Part shown: one piece after another, positions 35,024-44,083 of the stretch
Layout: every line of letters begins with the position of its first letter
Numbering within the stretch: the stretch's first letter is position 1
Translations under genes and position numbers: made by a program
Notes under the pieces: generated by a model
What the model was told of the DNA's origin: nothing
The model's database searches: none
Seen by the model: only the letters and a program-made list of their open reading frames with translations
From: Anabaena sp. UHCC 0187
GTDB lineage: Bacteria; Cyanobacteriota; Cyanobacteriia; Cyanobacteriales; Nostocaceae
Direction of reading: 5' to 3'
DNA: 64,000 bases
NCBI RefSeq assembly: GCF_009712035.1
Contig: NZ_VILB01000010.1
Span: 104,859-168,858 of the forward strand

Positions 35024-35386
35024 TTAGAAATTATCTGGAGACATATCTGCTCCCCCACCTTCACCATCACGCTTAGAACCTAATAACTCTAGTTGTTCTA
35101 CGTGAATTATTGGATTAGAACGATTAACTCCAGTTTGGCGATCGCTCCAGGAATCAAACCTCAAAGAACCTTTAACCCCTATCTGTTTGCCTTTACGAAC
35201 ATAATTACCCGCTATTTCTGCTATTTTTCCCCATAATTCTAAGTTAAACCAGTCTGTATGTTCTCCTTCACGGGTACGACGACTGACTGCTAGAGTCAAT
35301 CTACATTTAACTTTACCCGAATCAAAAAACTTCATATCAGGATCGATACCTACACGGCCAATAAGGGTGACAACATTAATGCTCAT
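35024..35386 (-). CDS. ssb: Single-stranded DNA-binding protein
   Basis: The 120-residue OB-fold protein coats single-stranded DNA in replication and repair. It begins MSINVVTLIGRVGIDPDMKFFDSG and includes WFNLELWGKIAEIAGNYVRKGKQIGVKGSL and the HVEQLELLGSKR strand. The C-terminal tail is short, ending MSPDNF instead of the strongly acidic DDDIPF of longer SSBs, as in the short cyanobacterial form. ATG 35386 is used. It is divergent from mreB, with which it is also neighbour in Anabaena 7120 (recall). Confidence 0.93.
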   Translation of the reverse strand: MSINVVTLIGRVGIDPDMKFFDSGKVKCRLTLAVSRRTREGEHTDWFNLELWGKIAEIAGNYVRKGKQIGVKGSLRFDSWSDRQTGVNRSNPIIHVEQLELLGSKRDGEGGGADMSPDNF

Positions 35387-35716
35387 GGATTTTATTTTTG
35401 GTACATTTGTATTGTATTATTCTGAATTCTATAATAACTAATTGTGAAAGTCTTCAAAATATGTTATAATCCTCACAATTAATTCTATCAAAAAATTCAA
35501 AGAATACTTGGTATTTTAAAAAAAATATACGGTTATACTGAGTGACCTGGAGAAGATAGAACATAAGAGTCTTGACATTAAAATCAAGATTGACAAAAGC
35601 TAGATAAAAAAATAGTCTAGTTGACTGGCTTGGGTCCAACAAACATCATGAAATCCGTCATTATTAAATCTTATCTTTATAGTCACGAGTATCGCAAATA
35701 GGGGGCATGGAGACGC
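35387..35716. other. ssb-mreB divergent spacer
   Basis: This is 330 bp of AT-rich sequence between divergent genes. It must hold the mreB and ssb promoters; GGAG at 35709-35712 is the mreB ribosome site. No additional gene was found. Confidence 0.4.
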
Positions 35717-36760
35717 GTGGGTTTTTTCAGAAATTTTCGTCCATCATGGGATATGGGTATCGACCTCGGTACAGCCAATACCCTAGTTTATGTATCTGGT
35801 AAAGGAATTGTCCTTCAAGAACCTTCAGTAGTTGCCATTGATCAAAATCTCAAAGTGGCACTGGCAGTGGGAGAAGAAGCCAAAAAAATGCTCGGACGCA
35901 CACCAGGCAATGTAGTTGCCCTGCGTCCTCTGCGCGACGGTGTGATCGCTGATTTTGATACGGCTGAGTTGATGCTAAAAAGCTTTATTCAGCGGGTAAA
36001 TGAAGGAAAATCCCTGATGTTACCCCGGATTGTGATTGGGATTCCCAGTGGTGTCACGGGAGTAGAAAGACGGGCTGTTATGGATGCCGCCACTCAAGCC
36101 GGAGCGAGGGAAGTATTTTTGATTGATGAGCCAGTTGCCGCGGCAATTGGGGCGGGACTACCAGTGGCTGAACCTACTGGTAACATGATCATTGATATCG
36201 GTGGAGGAACGACAGAAGTAGCGGTACTCAGTCTTCAAGGTACAGTAATTAGCGAGTCTGTCCGCATTGCTGGAGATGAATTAACCGAAGCGATTACTCA
36301 GTACATGAAGAAAATTCATAATCTGGTAATTGGTGAACGGACTGCTGAGGACATTAAGATTAAAATTGGTTCTGCCTACCCGACCGCAGATGATAATGAT
36401 AGTGTGATGGAAGTCCGGGGCTTGCATTTGCTTTCTGGTTTACCCAGAACTGTCACCATCAAAGGCCCAGAAATTAGAGAAAGTATGGTAGAGCCTCTAG
36501 CTGTGATTATAGAAGCAGTTAGGCGCACACTAGAACGCACACCACCAGAACTAGCCGCAGATATTATTGATCGCGGGATTATGTTGGCAGGAGGTGGTGC
36601 ATTACTCAAAGGTCTAGATACCTTGATTAGTCACGAAACAGGAATTGTTACCCATATTGCCGCAGATCCTTTAAGCTGTGTAGTTTTAGGGACAGGTCGC
36701 GTATTAGAAAACTTCAAACAGTTGGAGAGGGTATTCAGCGGGCGTTCTCGGAATATGTAG
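35717..36760 (+). CDS. mreB: Rod-shape-determining actin homologue MreB
   Basis: MreB forms membrane-bound actin-like filaments that direct lateral wall synthesis. The 347-residue protein has the phosphate-1 loop MGIDLGTANTLVY at 13-25, RPLRDGVIADFD, IGIPSGVTGVERRAV, the phosphate-2 IDIGGGTTEVAVLSL and the adenosine motif MLAGGGALLKGLD. The start is GTG 35717 with GGAG five bases upstream; no in-frame ATG precedes the core. mreC and mreD follow on the same strand after about 300 bp and 170 bp, so they may be transcribed together or from separate promoters. Confidence 0.96.
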   Translation: MGFFRNFRPSWDMGIDLGTANTLVYVSGKGIVLQEPSVVAIDQNLKVALAVGEEAKKMLGRTPGNVVALRPLRDGVIADFDTAELMLKSFIQRVNEGKSLMLPRIVIGIPSGVTGVERRAVMDAATQAGAREVFLIDEPVAAAIGAGLPVAEPTGNMIIDIGGGTTEVAVLSLQGTVISESVRIAGDELTEAITQYMKKIHNLVIGERTAEDIKIKIGSAYPTADDNDSVMEVRGLHLLSGLPRTVTIKGPEIRESMVEPLAVIIEAVRRTLERTPPELAADIIDRGIMLAGGGALLKGLDTLISHETGIVTHIAADPLSCVVLGTGRVLENFKQLERVFSGRSRNM

Positions 36761-37058
36761 CAGACAAGTAGGTTGGCGTTAAAAATTGTCGTGATGACAA
36801 GGCAAAAGGTAAAAGGGAAGAGGTTTTTGGGAAATTTTACTTTTCTTTACAGATTGTGGTTATCTAACGTCCACCTATTTAGTAAATTAGAAATATTGGG
36901 TTCTGTATTTATGAATAAGTATAGAATCCATTATTATTTATTTTGATAGAAAAATTCCAGGAGTTTCTTGCAGAATTTTCGGATAGCAATCTCAGCGGTG
37001 GGAATCAGCCATATTCTGGGAACTCCTCAATAATTTATGGAAATATATACAGGTATAT
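36761..37058. other. mreB-mreC spacer
   Basis: This is 298 bp without a gene. A GGCAAAAGGTAAAAGGG repeat-like tract lies near 36800-36820, and ATATATACAGGTATATAT just before mreC (37041-37058) is a near-palindrome that could be a promoter or operator element. Confidence 0.35.
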
Positions 37059-37847
37059 ATGTTTACTTTAAGACGCTGGTGGGAATATAAGGGATTACAA
37101 ATAGGTTTATTGGCCTTAGTTCTAGGTAGTGCTTGGACACTCAGAGAGACAAAAGGGGCATTATTACGGGAGATTTATCAAGGCATAACTAGCCCCTTAC
37201 AGATGTTACAATCAGGAGCGATTCCTGAGCAAAGTATCCGGGATGCGAAATTTTTAGAGTTACAGACTCGCATAGTTGATCTAGAAAGTCAAAATCAACA
37301 GTTAACAAATTTACTAGGTTACGTACAAAAAGAATCTTTGCCACAGAAACCAATTATAGCGCGGGTGGTAGGAAGGAGTGCGGATCATTGGTGGCAACAG
37401 GTAATTTTAAATCGGGGGACTGCATCGGGTATTCAAGAAGGTTCTATTGTTAAAGCCGATGGTGGATTAGTCGGTTTGGTCGAAAATGCCACGGCTAATA
37501 CTAGCAGTGTATTATTAATTAGTGATTTAAAAAGCCAAGTGGGAGTAACTATCAGCCGGACCTCAGCTAAAGGGGTTTTGCAAGGTGATGCTTCGGCTGA
37601 AGCGGTGTTAGAATTTTATGAAAAAGTTCCTAATGTTAAAGTCGGCGATTTAGTTTCTACATCTACTTATAGTCAGAAGTTTCCCGCTGGTTTAGCCATA
37701 GGTAAAATTAAGTCATTGGATTTAAAGAAACTTCCAGCATCCATAGCCAAAGTAGAGTTATTTCCGCCAATTCAGTATTTAGATTGGGTAACTGTCTATC
37801 CTAAACCAGAGAAACAAGAGTTAGACACCCCAAATGTGGCTAAATAA
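37059..37847 (+). CDS. mreC: Rod-shape-determining protein MreC
   Basis: MreC links the cytoplasmic MreB filament to the periplasmic wall machinery. The 262-residue protein has an N-terminal membrane anchor (GLQIGLLALVLGSAWTL), a coiled coil (about 65-95, LQTRIVDLESQNQQLTNLLGYV) and the beta-rich MreC domain with IIARVVGRSADHWWQQVILNRG, GSIVKADGGLVGLV and GDLVSTSTYSQKFPAGLAIG. ATG 37059 is used. It lies between mreB and mreD on the same strand. Confidence 0.94.
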   Translation: MFTLRRWWEYKGLQIGLLALVLGSAWTLRETKGALLREIYQGITSPLQMLQSGAIPEQSIRDAKFLELQTRIVDLESQNQQLTNLLGYVQKESLPQKPIIARVVGRSADHWWQQVILNRGTASGIQEGSIVKADGGLVGLVENATANTSSVLLISDLKSQVGVTISRTSAKGVLQGDASAEAVLEFYEKVPNVKVGDLVSTSTYSQKFPAGLAIGKIKSLDLKKLPASIAKVELFPPIQYLDWVTVYPKPEKQELDTPNVAK

Positions 37848-38015
37848 GCTCAGTTGCTAGGACAACACGGCATAAGTTAAGCAACCATTAAAAATCCCTG
37901 AAAAGCTTATAACATCTGCTTTTTAATTTTTAATTGTTAATTTTTAATTCCGCCCTGCGGTACTAGTACCACCGTCAATTAAATAAAAAAGCTTGTTTCC
38001 TAAATTAGTAAAACG
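37848..38015. repeat. mreC-mreD spacer with TTTTTAATT repeat element
   Basis: TTTTTAATTTTTAATTGTTAATTTTTAATT then CCGCCCTGCGGTACTAGTACC (37920-37975) is a dispersed repeat whose inverse relative (TACCGCAAGGCGGAAG) lies at 12510-12546. Confidence 0.5.
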
Positions 38016-38633
38016 ATGAAGATACCTGGATTTCCTGGTGACAGGAATAGAAAAGCAGCTTCCTCTGCCCAAAAATCCTATTTTTTGATTCCCCCATTAG
38101 TGCTTTGGCATCCTTGGTGGCATCAATTTATGGATTGGATGATCATATTTTTGACTGTACTGTTATGTTTACTGCTGTTGCCAACTCGTCTCCCCGGAAT
38201 GCAGTTATTACGCATAGGTCCTAACTGGCTATTAATTTGGGTAGTGGCTTGGAGTGTCAATCGCTCAGTATTTTCTGGTATGCTCTCCGGGATCATTTTG
38301 GGGCTATTGCAAGACGCAATGACATCACCTGATCCAACTCATGCCTTGGGTTTGGGAATAGTCGGAATGTTAACAGCACTAATCCAAAAACAGCGGTTTA
38401 TTCAAGAAGACTTTATTTCTATTGCTTTAATTGTCTTTGCCATGGCTGTGGTACTAGACACTATTTTTGCTGTGCAGTTATCCTGGGCAGGAAATCGTCA
38501 TATGGACAGTATTTGGACATATTACCAGCGGGCGACCTTAGCTTCAGCAATTCTGAGTAGTTTGTGGGCGCCTGTGGTTTATTATCCTCTTAATCGCTGG
38601 TGGCAGCAGATAAAATTAATTCGTAATTCATAA
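38016..38633 (+). CDS. mreD: Rod-shape-determining protein MreD
   Basis: MreD is the polytopic partner of MreC in the elongation complex. The 205-residue protein has a soluble N-terminal 30 residues and five or six membrane helices, with LPTRLPGMQLLRIGPNWLLIWVVAWSVNRS and GIILGLLQDAMTSPDPTHALGLGIVGML, the second being the characteristic conserved helix. ATG 38016 is used. ribD begins five bases after its stop, so the two are co-transcribed. Confidence 0.9.
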   Translation: MKIPGFPGDRNRKAASSAQKSYFLIPPLVLWHPWWHQFMDWMIIFLTVLLCLLLLPTRLPGMQLLRIGPNWLLIWVVAWSVNRSVFSGMLSGIILGLLQDAMTSPDPTHALGLGIVGMLTALIQKQRFIQEDFISIALIVFAMAVVLDTIFAVQLSWAGNRHMDSIWTYYQRATLASAILSSLWAPVVYYPLNRWWQQIKLIRNS

Positions 38634-38638
38634 GTCAA

Positions 38639-39820
38639 ATGGATAATTTTCCAGGAGTCTCTCCAGCATCTGCATCTTTACCTCAAGATCCTCAACTTCT
38701 AGCACAGCCTGTAGTCCCAGAAATAGTAGGTGATGACTTTGACTCTCGTATGATGCGAAGGTGTGTGGAATTAGCCCGGACTGCGTTAGGACGCACTTCA
38801 CCAAATCCCTTAGTGGGGGCGGTGGTTGTCCAAAATGGGGAGATTGTGGGGGAAGGATTTCATCCCCGTGCCGGTGAACCTCACGCCGAAGTTTTTGCCC
38901 TCAGAGCAGCGGGAGAACGGGCGCGGGAAAGCACTATTTATGTGAGTCTTGAACCTTGTAACCACTATGGACGCACTCCTCCCTGTTCCGAAGGATTAAT
39001 CAATGCTGGTGTGTCTAAGGTGGTGGTGGGGATGGTTGATCCTAATCCCTTGGTAGCAGGTGGCGGCATTGCGCGGCTCCGGGCTGCCGGGATAGAAGTG
39101 GTGGTCGGTGTGGAAGAAGCGGCTTGTCGGCGATTAAATGAAGGTTTTATTCATCGCATTCTCTATCAACGACCTTTAGGGATTTTGAAATATGCTATGA
39201 CCTTAGATGGCAAAATCGCAACCACGGCTGGTCATAGTGCTTGGGTCACAAATCAAGATGCTCGCACTGAGGTTCATCAATTGCGAGCCGCTTGTGATGC
39301 GGTGATTGTTGGTGGGAATACGGTGAGAAAAGATAACCCTTACTTAACTAGCCATCAAGTGGCGGCTCATAATCCCCTGCGAGTGGTGATGAGTCGTAGT
39401 CTGAATTTACCAGAACAAGCTCGGCTATGGGATACTCAAGAAGCTCCAACTTTAGTTGTCACGGCAGTTGGTAGTTCACAGGCTTTTCAAAAAATGCTGC
39501 TGTCAAAAGGGGTGGAAGTGGTGGAATTTAACTCACTCACACCAGAAGCAGTTATGAGTCATTTATATGAGCGCGGTTTTTGTAGCGTGCTATGGGAATG
39601 TGGTGGTATTTTAGCAGCTAGTGCGATCGCTCAAGGCGCAGTCCAAAAAATTATGGCATTTATCGCTCCCAAAATTATTGGTGGAGATCATGCTCCTACA
39701 CCTGTGGGAGAATTAGGTTTAACCAATATGACTGAAGCGTTACTTTTAGAGCGTGTCAGTTGGCGTGTTGTTGGTAATGATTGCTTAGTGGAAGGTTATT
39801 TACCAGTAAAAATTAAATAA
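38639..39820 (+). CDS. ribD: Bifunctional riboflavin biosynthesis deaminase/reductase RibD
   Basis: RibD carries out the second and third steps of riboflavin synthesis: deamination of the pyrimidinone and NADPH-dependent reduction of its ribosyl chain. The 393-residue protein has a deaminase domain (about 36-165) with the Zn site H82-A-E84, C107 and C116 (PCNHYGRTPPC), and a reductase domain (about 175-390) with GILKYAMTLDGKIAT, VGGNTVRKDNPYLT and LWECGGILAA. The first 30 residues are a non-conserved extension. ATG 38639 is five bases after mreD. Confidence 0.95.
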   Translation: MDNFPGVSPASASLPQDPQLLAQPVVPEIVGDDFDSRMMRRCVELARTALGRTSPNPLVGAVVVQNGEIVGEGFHPRAGEPHAEVFALRAAGERARESTIYVSLEPCNHYGRTPPCSEGLINAGVSKVVVGMVDPNPLVAGGGIARLRAAGIEVVVGVEEAACRRLNEGFIHRILYQRPLGILKYAMTLDGKIATTAGHSAWVTNQDARTEVHQLRAACDAVIVGGNTVRKDNPYLTSHQVAAHNPLRVVMSRSLNLPEQARLWDTQEAPTLVVTAVGSSQAFQKMLLSKGVEVVEFNSLTPEAVMSHLYERGFCSVLWECGGILAASAIAQGAVQKIMAFIAPKIIGGDHAPTPVGELGLTNMTEALLLERVSWRVVGNDCLVEGYLPVKIK

Positions 39821-39837
39821 CTAGCATAGATACTCAA

Positions 39838-40056
39838 CTATGATTGTTGGCGTTCATAAGCTAAATCACGAATCAGAGTCAGCCGAGATTGAATGTAATC
39901 ACACAAGAAATCAATTTCATGGGCATCTAAAAAGGCTTGATTAGTAATTTGCTTAACCAACCACTGAACCAAACTAGCATCATCAAGCTGTAAGAGGGTT
40001 ACTGTGTGGGTGGCTTCAACGATAGACCAAAACTGACGCATGATTGTGGGAGTCAT
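39838..40056 (-). CDS. Small conserved cyanobacterial hypothetical protein
   Basis: The 72-residue acidic, helical protein (MTPTIMRQFWSIVEATHTV start) has no recognised domain. An ATG five codons downstream (MRQFWSIVE) is an alternative start. It converges with ribD, 18 bp away. The repeated aromatic/hydrophobic heptad-like spacing (VQWLVKQI, IDFLCDYIQSRLTLI) suggests a helical bundle. Small proteins of this type next to ribD are familiar from other cyanobacteria, though I cannot name a function. Confidence 0.6.
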   Translation of the reverse strand: MTPTIMRQFWSIVEATHTVTLLQLDDASLVQWLVKQITNQAFLDAHEIDFLCDYIQSRLTLIRDLAYERQQS

Positions 40057-40462
40057 TAGACCTCTATTTAATCATTAATTTAGTTATTTTCAGATTATAC
40101 AATTCTGATATTAATTAACTGCCTAAATCTACAACTAGATATAACTATTATTAAAAATTTAATAAATGACCAAATATTTTGCTTAAAATGAAGAAATGTC
40201 AAGTTATATGAATTAACAAAAATTTACTTAACTCAGATCACAATTGGTAATTAGTAAAAATTCTTGTTTGTTGGTTTTTAGCATTTTTACTAATTTTGAT
40301 CAATACAATAACGAACCACTTCAGAACGCTCCAGGACATTGAGAGATAAGGGTTTGAGAGGTTTGTGCATCAGTCATAAAGTTTATTAACTTCCAATTTC
40401 AGATTTTTTGTACTAAAGTAAATGTAACCAGGTTATCTATATTTTTACAAGATGACAAAGTA
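40057..40462. other. Promoter region of the phosphorothioation-associated methyltransferase gene
   Basis: This is 406 bp of AT-rich sequence between divergent genes. No open frame, RNA gene or repeat is recognisable. TTACAAGATGACAAAGTA just before the start provides only a weak ribosome site. Confidence 0.35.
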
Positions 40463-42607
40463 ATGGTTCAACCTGATAACATAAGGAATGCGGTTGAGGA
40501 AAACTTCTCAACGTTTCACTCTATTGATCTAAATAGCATAAATCAATATTGCCAAAACAATTCTGTTGGCAAAATGTTACCTGATGCTTTTTACATTCAT
40601 ATTTTAGCTTTACATACTCTTGACCCTTGGCTTCAGGAATATGAAAGCCGCGCTCGTAGTGCCTTACCTAAAGTCCAGTCGGCGACTCTAGTTAAATTTA
40701 GCACTAATAAACCCAAGATTTCCTATCTATTTTATCCTGATTTTGATACTGATCCTCATCCGGCTTTACAAGCTAGTATTCAGGTTGACTTAGAAACTCT
40801 AGAAGTTGGTTATCGGGATTACAGCGATTCGGAAAATCCCCCCATTCTTCACCGCAAAGAAACTTTTGTGACTCCAGAATATCCCCTCTATGAAGAGTTT
40901 GCCGCTTTAACTCGCGCTCAAGTTGCTTTAGGTTTACTTAATCACACTAAAGGAATTGGCACTAAGTTGGGTTGGGAACAACGGCTACAAGTGTTTGGGG
41001 TGGAAGTTCAAGGACATTGCTTAATTAAACGGGACCGCAGTCCCATAACTACAAATATAGTTCCCAAAATAGAGCGCCATAGAGCCGCTATTATTCGTCC
41101 TGATTTATCTCGTCCTGTGCGTTTGGCTTTAGAATCAAGCTTATTTAGTCCAGAAACTACCTTTTTTGATTATGGTTGTGGACATGGTGGAGACGTTACC
41201 CGCATTGCTGAACAGGGTTATATAAGTTGTGGCTGGGACCCTTATTACTCTGCACATACGCCTAAAGTAGCTGCGGATATTGTGAATATTGGTTTTGTGA
41301 TTAATGTCATTGAACACATGAGTGAGCGGCGAGAAGCTTTAATCCAAGCTTGGGAACTGACTCAAAAAGTCCTACTGGTAGCCGCCCAAGTGTTGATATC
41401 TGATATTAAGCGGGGTGTAATTGCTTATGGTGATGGCATTATCACTAGTCGTAACACATTTCAGAAATATTATGAACAAGAAGAATTAAAAATTTACATT
41501 GACCAAGTATTAGGAGTTGATGCAATTCCTGTGGCTTTGGGGGTTTATTTTGTCTTCCGAGATGATGCTGAAGCGGAGTTATTTCGCGCTTCTCGGTTCC
41601 GTTCCCACGCGACTACTCCCAGAATCCGTCTTTGTGTAAAACGGTTTGAGGAACATCAGGAATTATTAACGCCGTTAATGAATTTTCTCACGGAACGCGG
41701 AAGGCTGCCTATGAAGGGAGAATTACCTCAAGCAGCGGAAATTGCTGAGGAATTTGGGAGTTTACGCCGGGCTTTTAATGTCATTATACAGGCAACTGAC
41801 TCGGATGAATGGCAAGCGATCGCAGACAAACGCCGTCAAGATTTGATGGTTTATTTAGCACTGTGCAATTTTAGCCGTCGTCCCCGATTAGGACAATTAA
41901 CCCCAGCAGTACAAGAAGATATTCTGGGTTTATATAGTAGTTACAAACAAGCCTGTTTAGATGCTGACCAAATGTTACGCAGTTTGGGAAATACAGAACT
42001 CATTATTAAACGTTGTCAAGAAAGCAAAGTTGGGAAAAAATTACCTAATTCCCTTTGGGTTCACATTTCTGCATTACAAGCAGTTGACCCTTTATTACGT
42101 CTTTATGAAGGTTGCGCTAGTCGCACTCTTGGACGGTTAGAAGAAGCAAATGTGATTAAATTCCATCTGAAAACACCGAAGATTTCTTATTTATTTTATC
42201 CTGATTTTGATATTAATCCTCATCCCATTTTATCAAAAGTCATGACAATTGATTTGCGAGATTTGCACGTTACTTATCAAGATTATGATCTGGAAGATGA
42301 CCCCCTAATATTACACCAAATAGATGCTTTAGTTACTCCCGATTATCCCCAGTATGAGAAATTTGTCAAACTAACTCGTCAAGAAGAAGATAGGGGACTT
42401 TTAGACAATTGGCGCAGTATTAGTCATGTTTCTGGCTGGAAAAAATGCTTAAAAGAAAATTGTACTGTTATTGATGGTTATAGGTTATTTTGGGCTAAAG
42501 ATGCAGATGCTTATAAGTTGAAAGCACTTAAGGCAGCTTTGAGAACTAGACAAAGAAGGAAGAATGTTTGTCACGCAGAGGCGCAGAGTCACGGAGAGGA
42601 GGAATAG
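40463..42607 (+). CDS. DNA phosphorothioation-associated putative methyltransferase with duplicated flanking domain
   Basis: The 714-residue protein resembles the family named DNA phosphorothioation-associated putative methyltransferase. The centre has a SAM-binding motif DYGCGHGGD at 236-244 with GWDP following. An N-terminal module (36-160: GKMLPDAFYIHILAL, PKISYLFYPDFD, VTPEYPLYEEF) is repeated at 524-648 (GKKLPNSLWVHISAL, PKISYLFYPDFD at 572-583, VTPDYPQYEKF) with the same 48-residue spacing between landmarks, giving an A-methyltransferase-A' order. No dnd or ssp sulfur-modification gene is in the window. The last ~14 residues (NVCHAEAQSHGEEE) come from a dispersed GCAGAGGCGCAGAG repeat. 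The target is unknown. Confidence 0.75.
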   Translation: MVQPDNIRNAVEENFSTFHSIDLNSINQYCQNNSVGKMLPDAFYIHILALHTLDPWLQEYESRARSALPKVQSATLVKFSTNKPKISYLFYPDFDTDPHPALQASIQVDLETLEVGYRDYSDSENPPILHRKETFVTPEYPLYEEFAALTRAQVALGLLNHTKGIGTKLGWEQRLQVFGVEVQGHCLIKRDRSPITTNIVPKIERHRAAIIRPDLSRPVRLALESSLFSPETTFFDYGCGHGGDVTRIAEQGYISCGWDPYYSAHTPKVAADIVNIGFVINVIEHMSERREALIQAWELTQKVLLVAAQVLISDIKRGVIAYGDGIITSRNTFQKYYEQEELKIYIDQVLGVDAIPVALGVYFVFRDDAEAELFRASRFRSHATTPRIRLCVKRFEEHQELLTPLMNFLTERGRLPMKGELPQAAEIAEEFGSLRRAFNVIIQATDSDEWQAIADKRRQDLMVYLALCNFSRRPRLGQLTPAVQEDILGLYSSYKQACLDADQMLRSLGNTELIIKRCQESKVGKKLPNSLWVHISALQAVDPLLRLYEGCASRTLGRLEEANVIKFHLKTPKISYLFYPDFDINPHPILSKVMTIDLRDLHVTYQDYDLEDDPLILHQIDALVTPDYPQYEKFVKLTRQEEDRGLLDNWRSISHVSGWKKCLKENCTVIDGYRLFWAKDADAYKLKALKAALRTRQRRKNVCHAEAQSHGEEE
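42571..42604. repeat. CACGCAGAGGCGCAGAG dispersed repeat at the end of the methyltransferase gene
   Basis: The 34-bp sequence matches the direct-repeat family CGCAGAGGCGCAGAGT seen again at 58198-58230 and, as CGCAAAGGCGCAAAGG, at 44015-44048 and 33737-33775. Here it supplies the last coding codons. Confidence 0.7.
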
Positions 42608-43194
42608 AGGGTTTTTTGAGTTTGTTTTGCTAGTTTTATCCAGTTTTCGATTCCCTTTTTTGTGGGGATTCCTGAATTATTAAATGTCCAAATATCTCGT
42701 TTGTGTTGAATTCCATAACTAATGTGAATTGGTTGGTGGGAACTGTAAAAATAGAGGGAATCAAAGGGTAGTTTTGTTTGTAATATCCATTCTACTAGTT
42801 CTGTGCTGGGTAAGTCTGTAATCAGAAAATCACAAGCCGCACCTAATCTTTCACAGTAGTATTTACCGTTTTTATTGATTTCATGGCTGAGATGTTGGTC
42901 TAGATTAGGGGCTACTCGCCCATTTTTTTGACCTGTAACTGGGTCTTTTTTCTCAAGATACTTTTTTAAGTCTGGGGAACAAAAACCATAGGTAAGCCGA
43001 AATTTTTCTCTACCAAAATAATCTATAATTGGGTCAATGATAAATTTATTTAAATCCTGTAAGGCGGGAATTACTTCTGGTAGATTTTGCGGATAGGGAT
43101 TGATATTTTCGGCATATTTATGATAGGTTTGTGTGCAGGTACAAAATTCTTCTAAAGTTAGATATTTTCCTAAGTTTAAATTGTGAGTATTCAT
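42589..43194 (-). CDS. Peptidase M15-like protein
   Basis: The 201-residue protein resembles M15-type D-Ala-D-Ala carboxypeptidase/endolysin domains: ALQDLNKFIIDPII, FRLTYGFCSPDLKKYL, a candidate first zinc region QHLSHEI...LGAACDF, and the closing HxH-like strand PIHISYG. The Zn motif SxHxxGxAxD is loosened by an insertion (about 13 residues) so activity is uncertain. No signal peptide is present, which is odd for a wall enzyme. It converges with and overlaps the methyltransferase gene by 19 bp through the shared repeat. ATG 43194 is used. Confidence 0.6.
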   Translation of the reverse strand: MNTHNLNLGKYLTLEEFCTCTQTYHKYAENINPYPQNLPEVIPALQDLNKFIIDPIIDYFGREKFRLTYGFCSPDLKKYLEKKDPVTGQKNGRVAPNLDQHLSHEINKNGKYYCERLGAACDFLITDLPSTELVEWILQTKLPFDSLYFYSSHQPIHISYGIQHKRDIWTFNNSGIPTKKGIENWIKLAKQTQKTLYSSSP

Positions 43195-43406
43195 AAATAC
43201 TGGATAGCGATGAGAGTGGCGATTCTATTGTAGCATTTGCTAAATTTCCGTTTTATTAATTGCTTAGAAGTTAACAAATGTGAATAATTTGATAATTGGA
43301 GATGTATTTATGGTTAGATTAAATAAACGACGAAGTTAAACTATATTTTCAATCATTAATTTTTAATTTTTAATTTTTAATTACTAACTACCAAGGTCTA
43401 AAAAGT

Positions 43407-43976
43407 ATGAATGTTCAAGAACTTTTAGCTAGGTACGCGACAGGAGAAAGAAGTTTTAACTGTATTGCGTTACCAGGAGCAAATCTCCAAGGAGTCAACT
43501 TGGGTGGTGTAGACTTCGGTAGAGCAGATTTAAGAGGCGCAAATCTAACAGCAGCTTCTTTAAGTGGAGCTAATTTGAGTAAGGCAAATCTCCAAGGAGC
43601 AACATTAGAAAGAGCGCATTTATCTGAAGTTATTCTCTGTGGTGCTGATTTAACTCAAGCTACATTAACAACGGCTCATTTAAATGAATCAGACCTCAGT
43701 GGTGCATTGTTAAGTGGTGCTAACTTGTGTGATGCTAATTTACACATGGCTTCAATTTCCGCAGCCAATTTGCAGGGTGCAAACCTCAGCGGTGCAAAAA
43801 TGGGGGGTGTGAGAATGTGGAAAGCAGATTTACAAGGTGCAGATTTGAGTGGTGCTGATTTAAGCGAGGCTAATTTGTGCGAAGTGAATTTAACTGGAGC
43901 TAATTTGGATGATACAGATATGAGTGAAACTTTCTTAACTGGGGCGATTATGCCTGATGGTAGCATTCATAGTTGA
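43407..43976 (+). CDS. Pentapeptide-repeat protein
   Basis: The 189-residue protein is almost entirely A(D/N)LxG pentapeptide repeats from about residue 20 on (GANLQGVNLGGVDFGRADLRGANL), about 30 units, which fold as a right-handed quadrilateral beta-helix. The first 18 residues (NVQELLARYATGERSFN) form the short N-terminal cap found on cyanobacterial members. No other domain or signal peptide is visible, so it is probably cytoplasmic; function is unknown in most cyanobacterial cases. It is preceded by a TTTTTAATT repeat tract (about 43350-43382). Confidence 0.9.
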   Translation: MNVQELLARYATGERSFNCIALPGANLQGVNLGGVDFGRADLRGANLTAASLSGANLSKANLQGATLERAHLSEVILCGADLTQATLTTAHLNESDLSGALLSGANLCDANLHMASISAANLQGANLSGAKMGGVRMWKADLQGADLSGADLSEANLCEVNLTGANLDDTDMSETFLTGAIMPDGSIHS

Positions 43977-44014
43977 TGTTTGGCATTGCTGATGCTGATT
44001 AGAATATGAATACG

Positions 44015-44048
44015 TCTCACGCAAAGGCGCAAAGGCGCAAAGGTGAAG
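44015..44048. repeat. CGCAAAGGCGCAAAGG dispersed repeat
   Basis: Three tandem copies of GGCGCAAA follow CTCAC, a member of the same repeat class as at 42571 and 58198. Confidence 0.65.
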
Positions 44049-44083
44049 ATTTCACATTTTAATATGGCTATCAGCAACGCCGA

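Noticed and set aside
35454..35642. Minus-strand 62-codon frame between ssb and mreB
   Set aside because: AT-rich Phe/Leu-rich composition without ribosome site; it lies in the expected promoter region.
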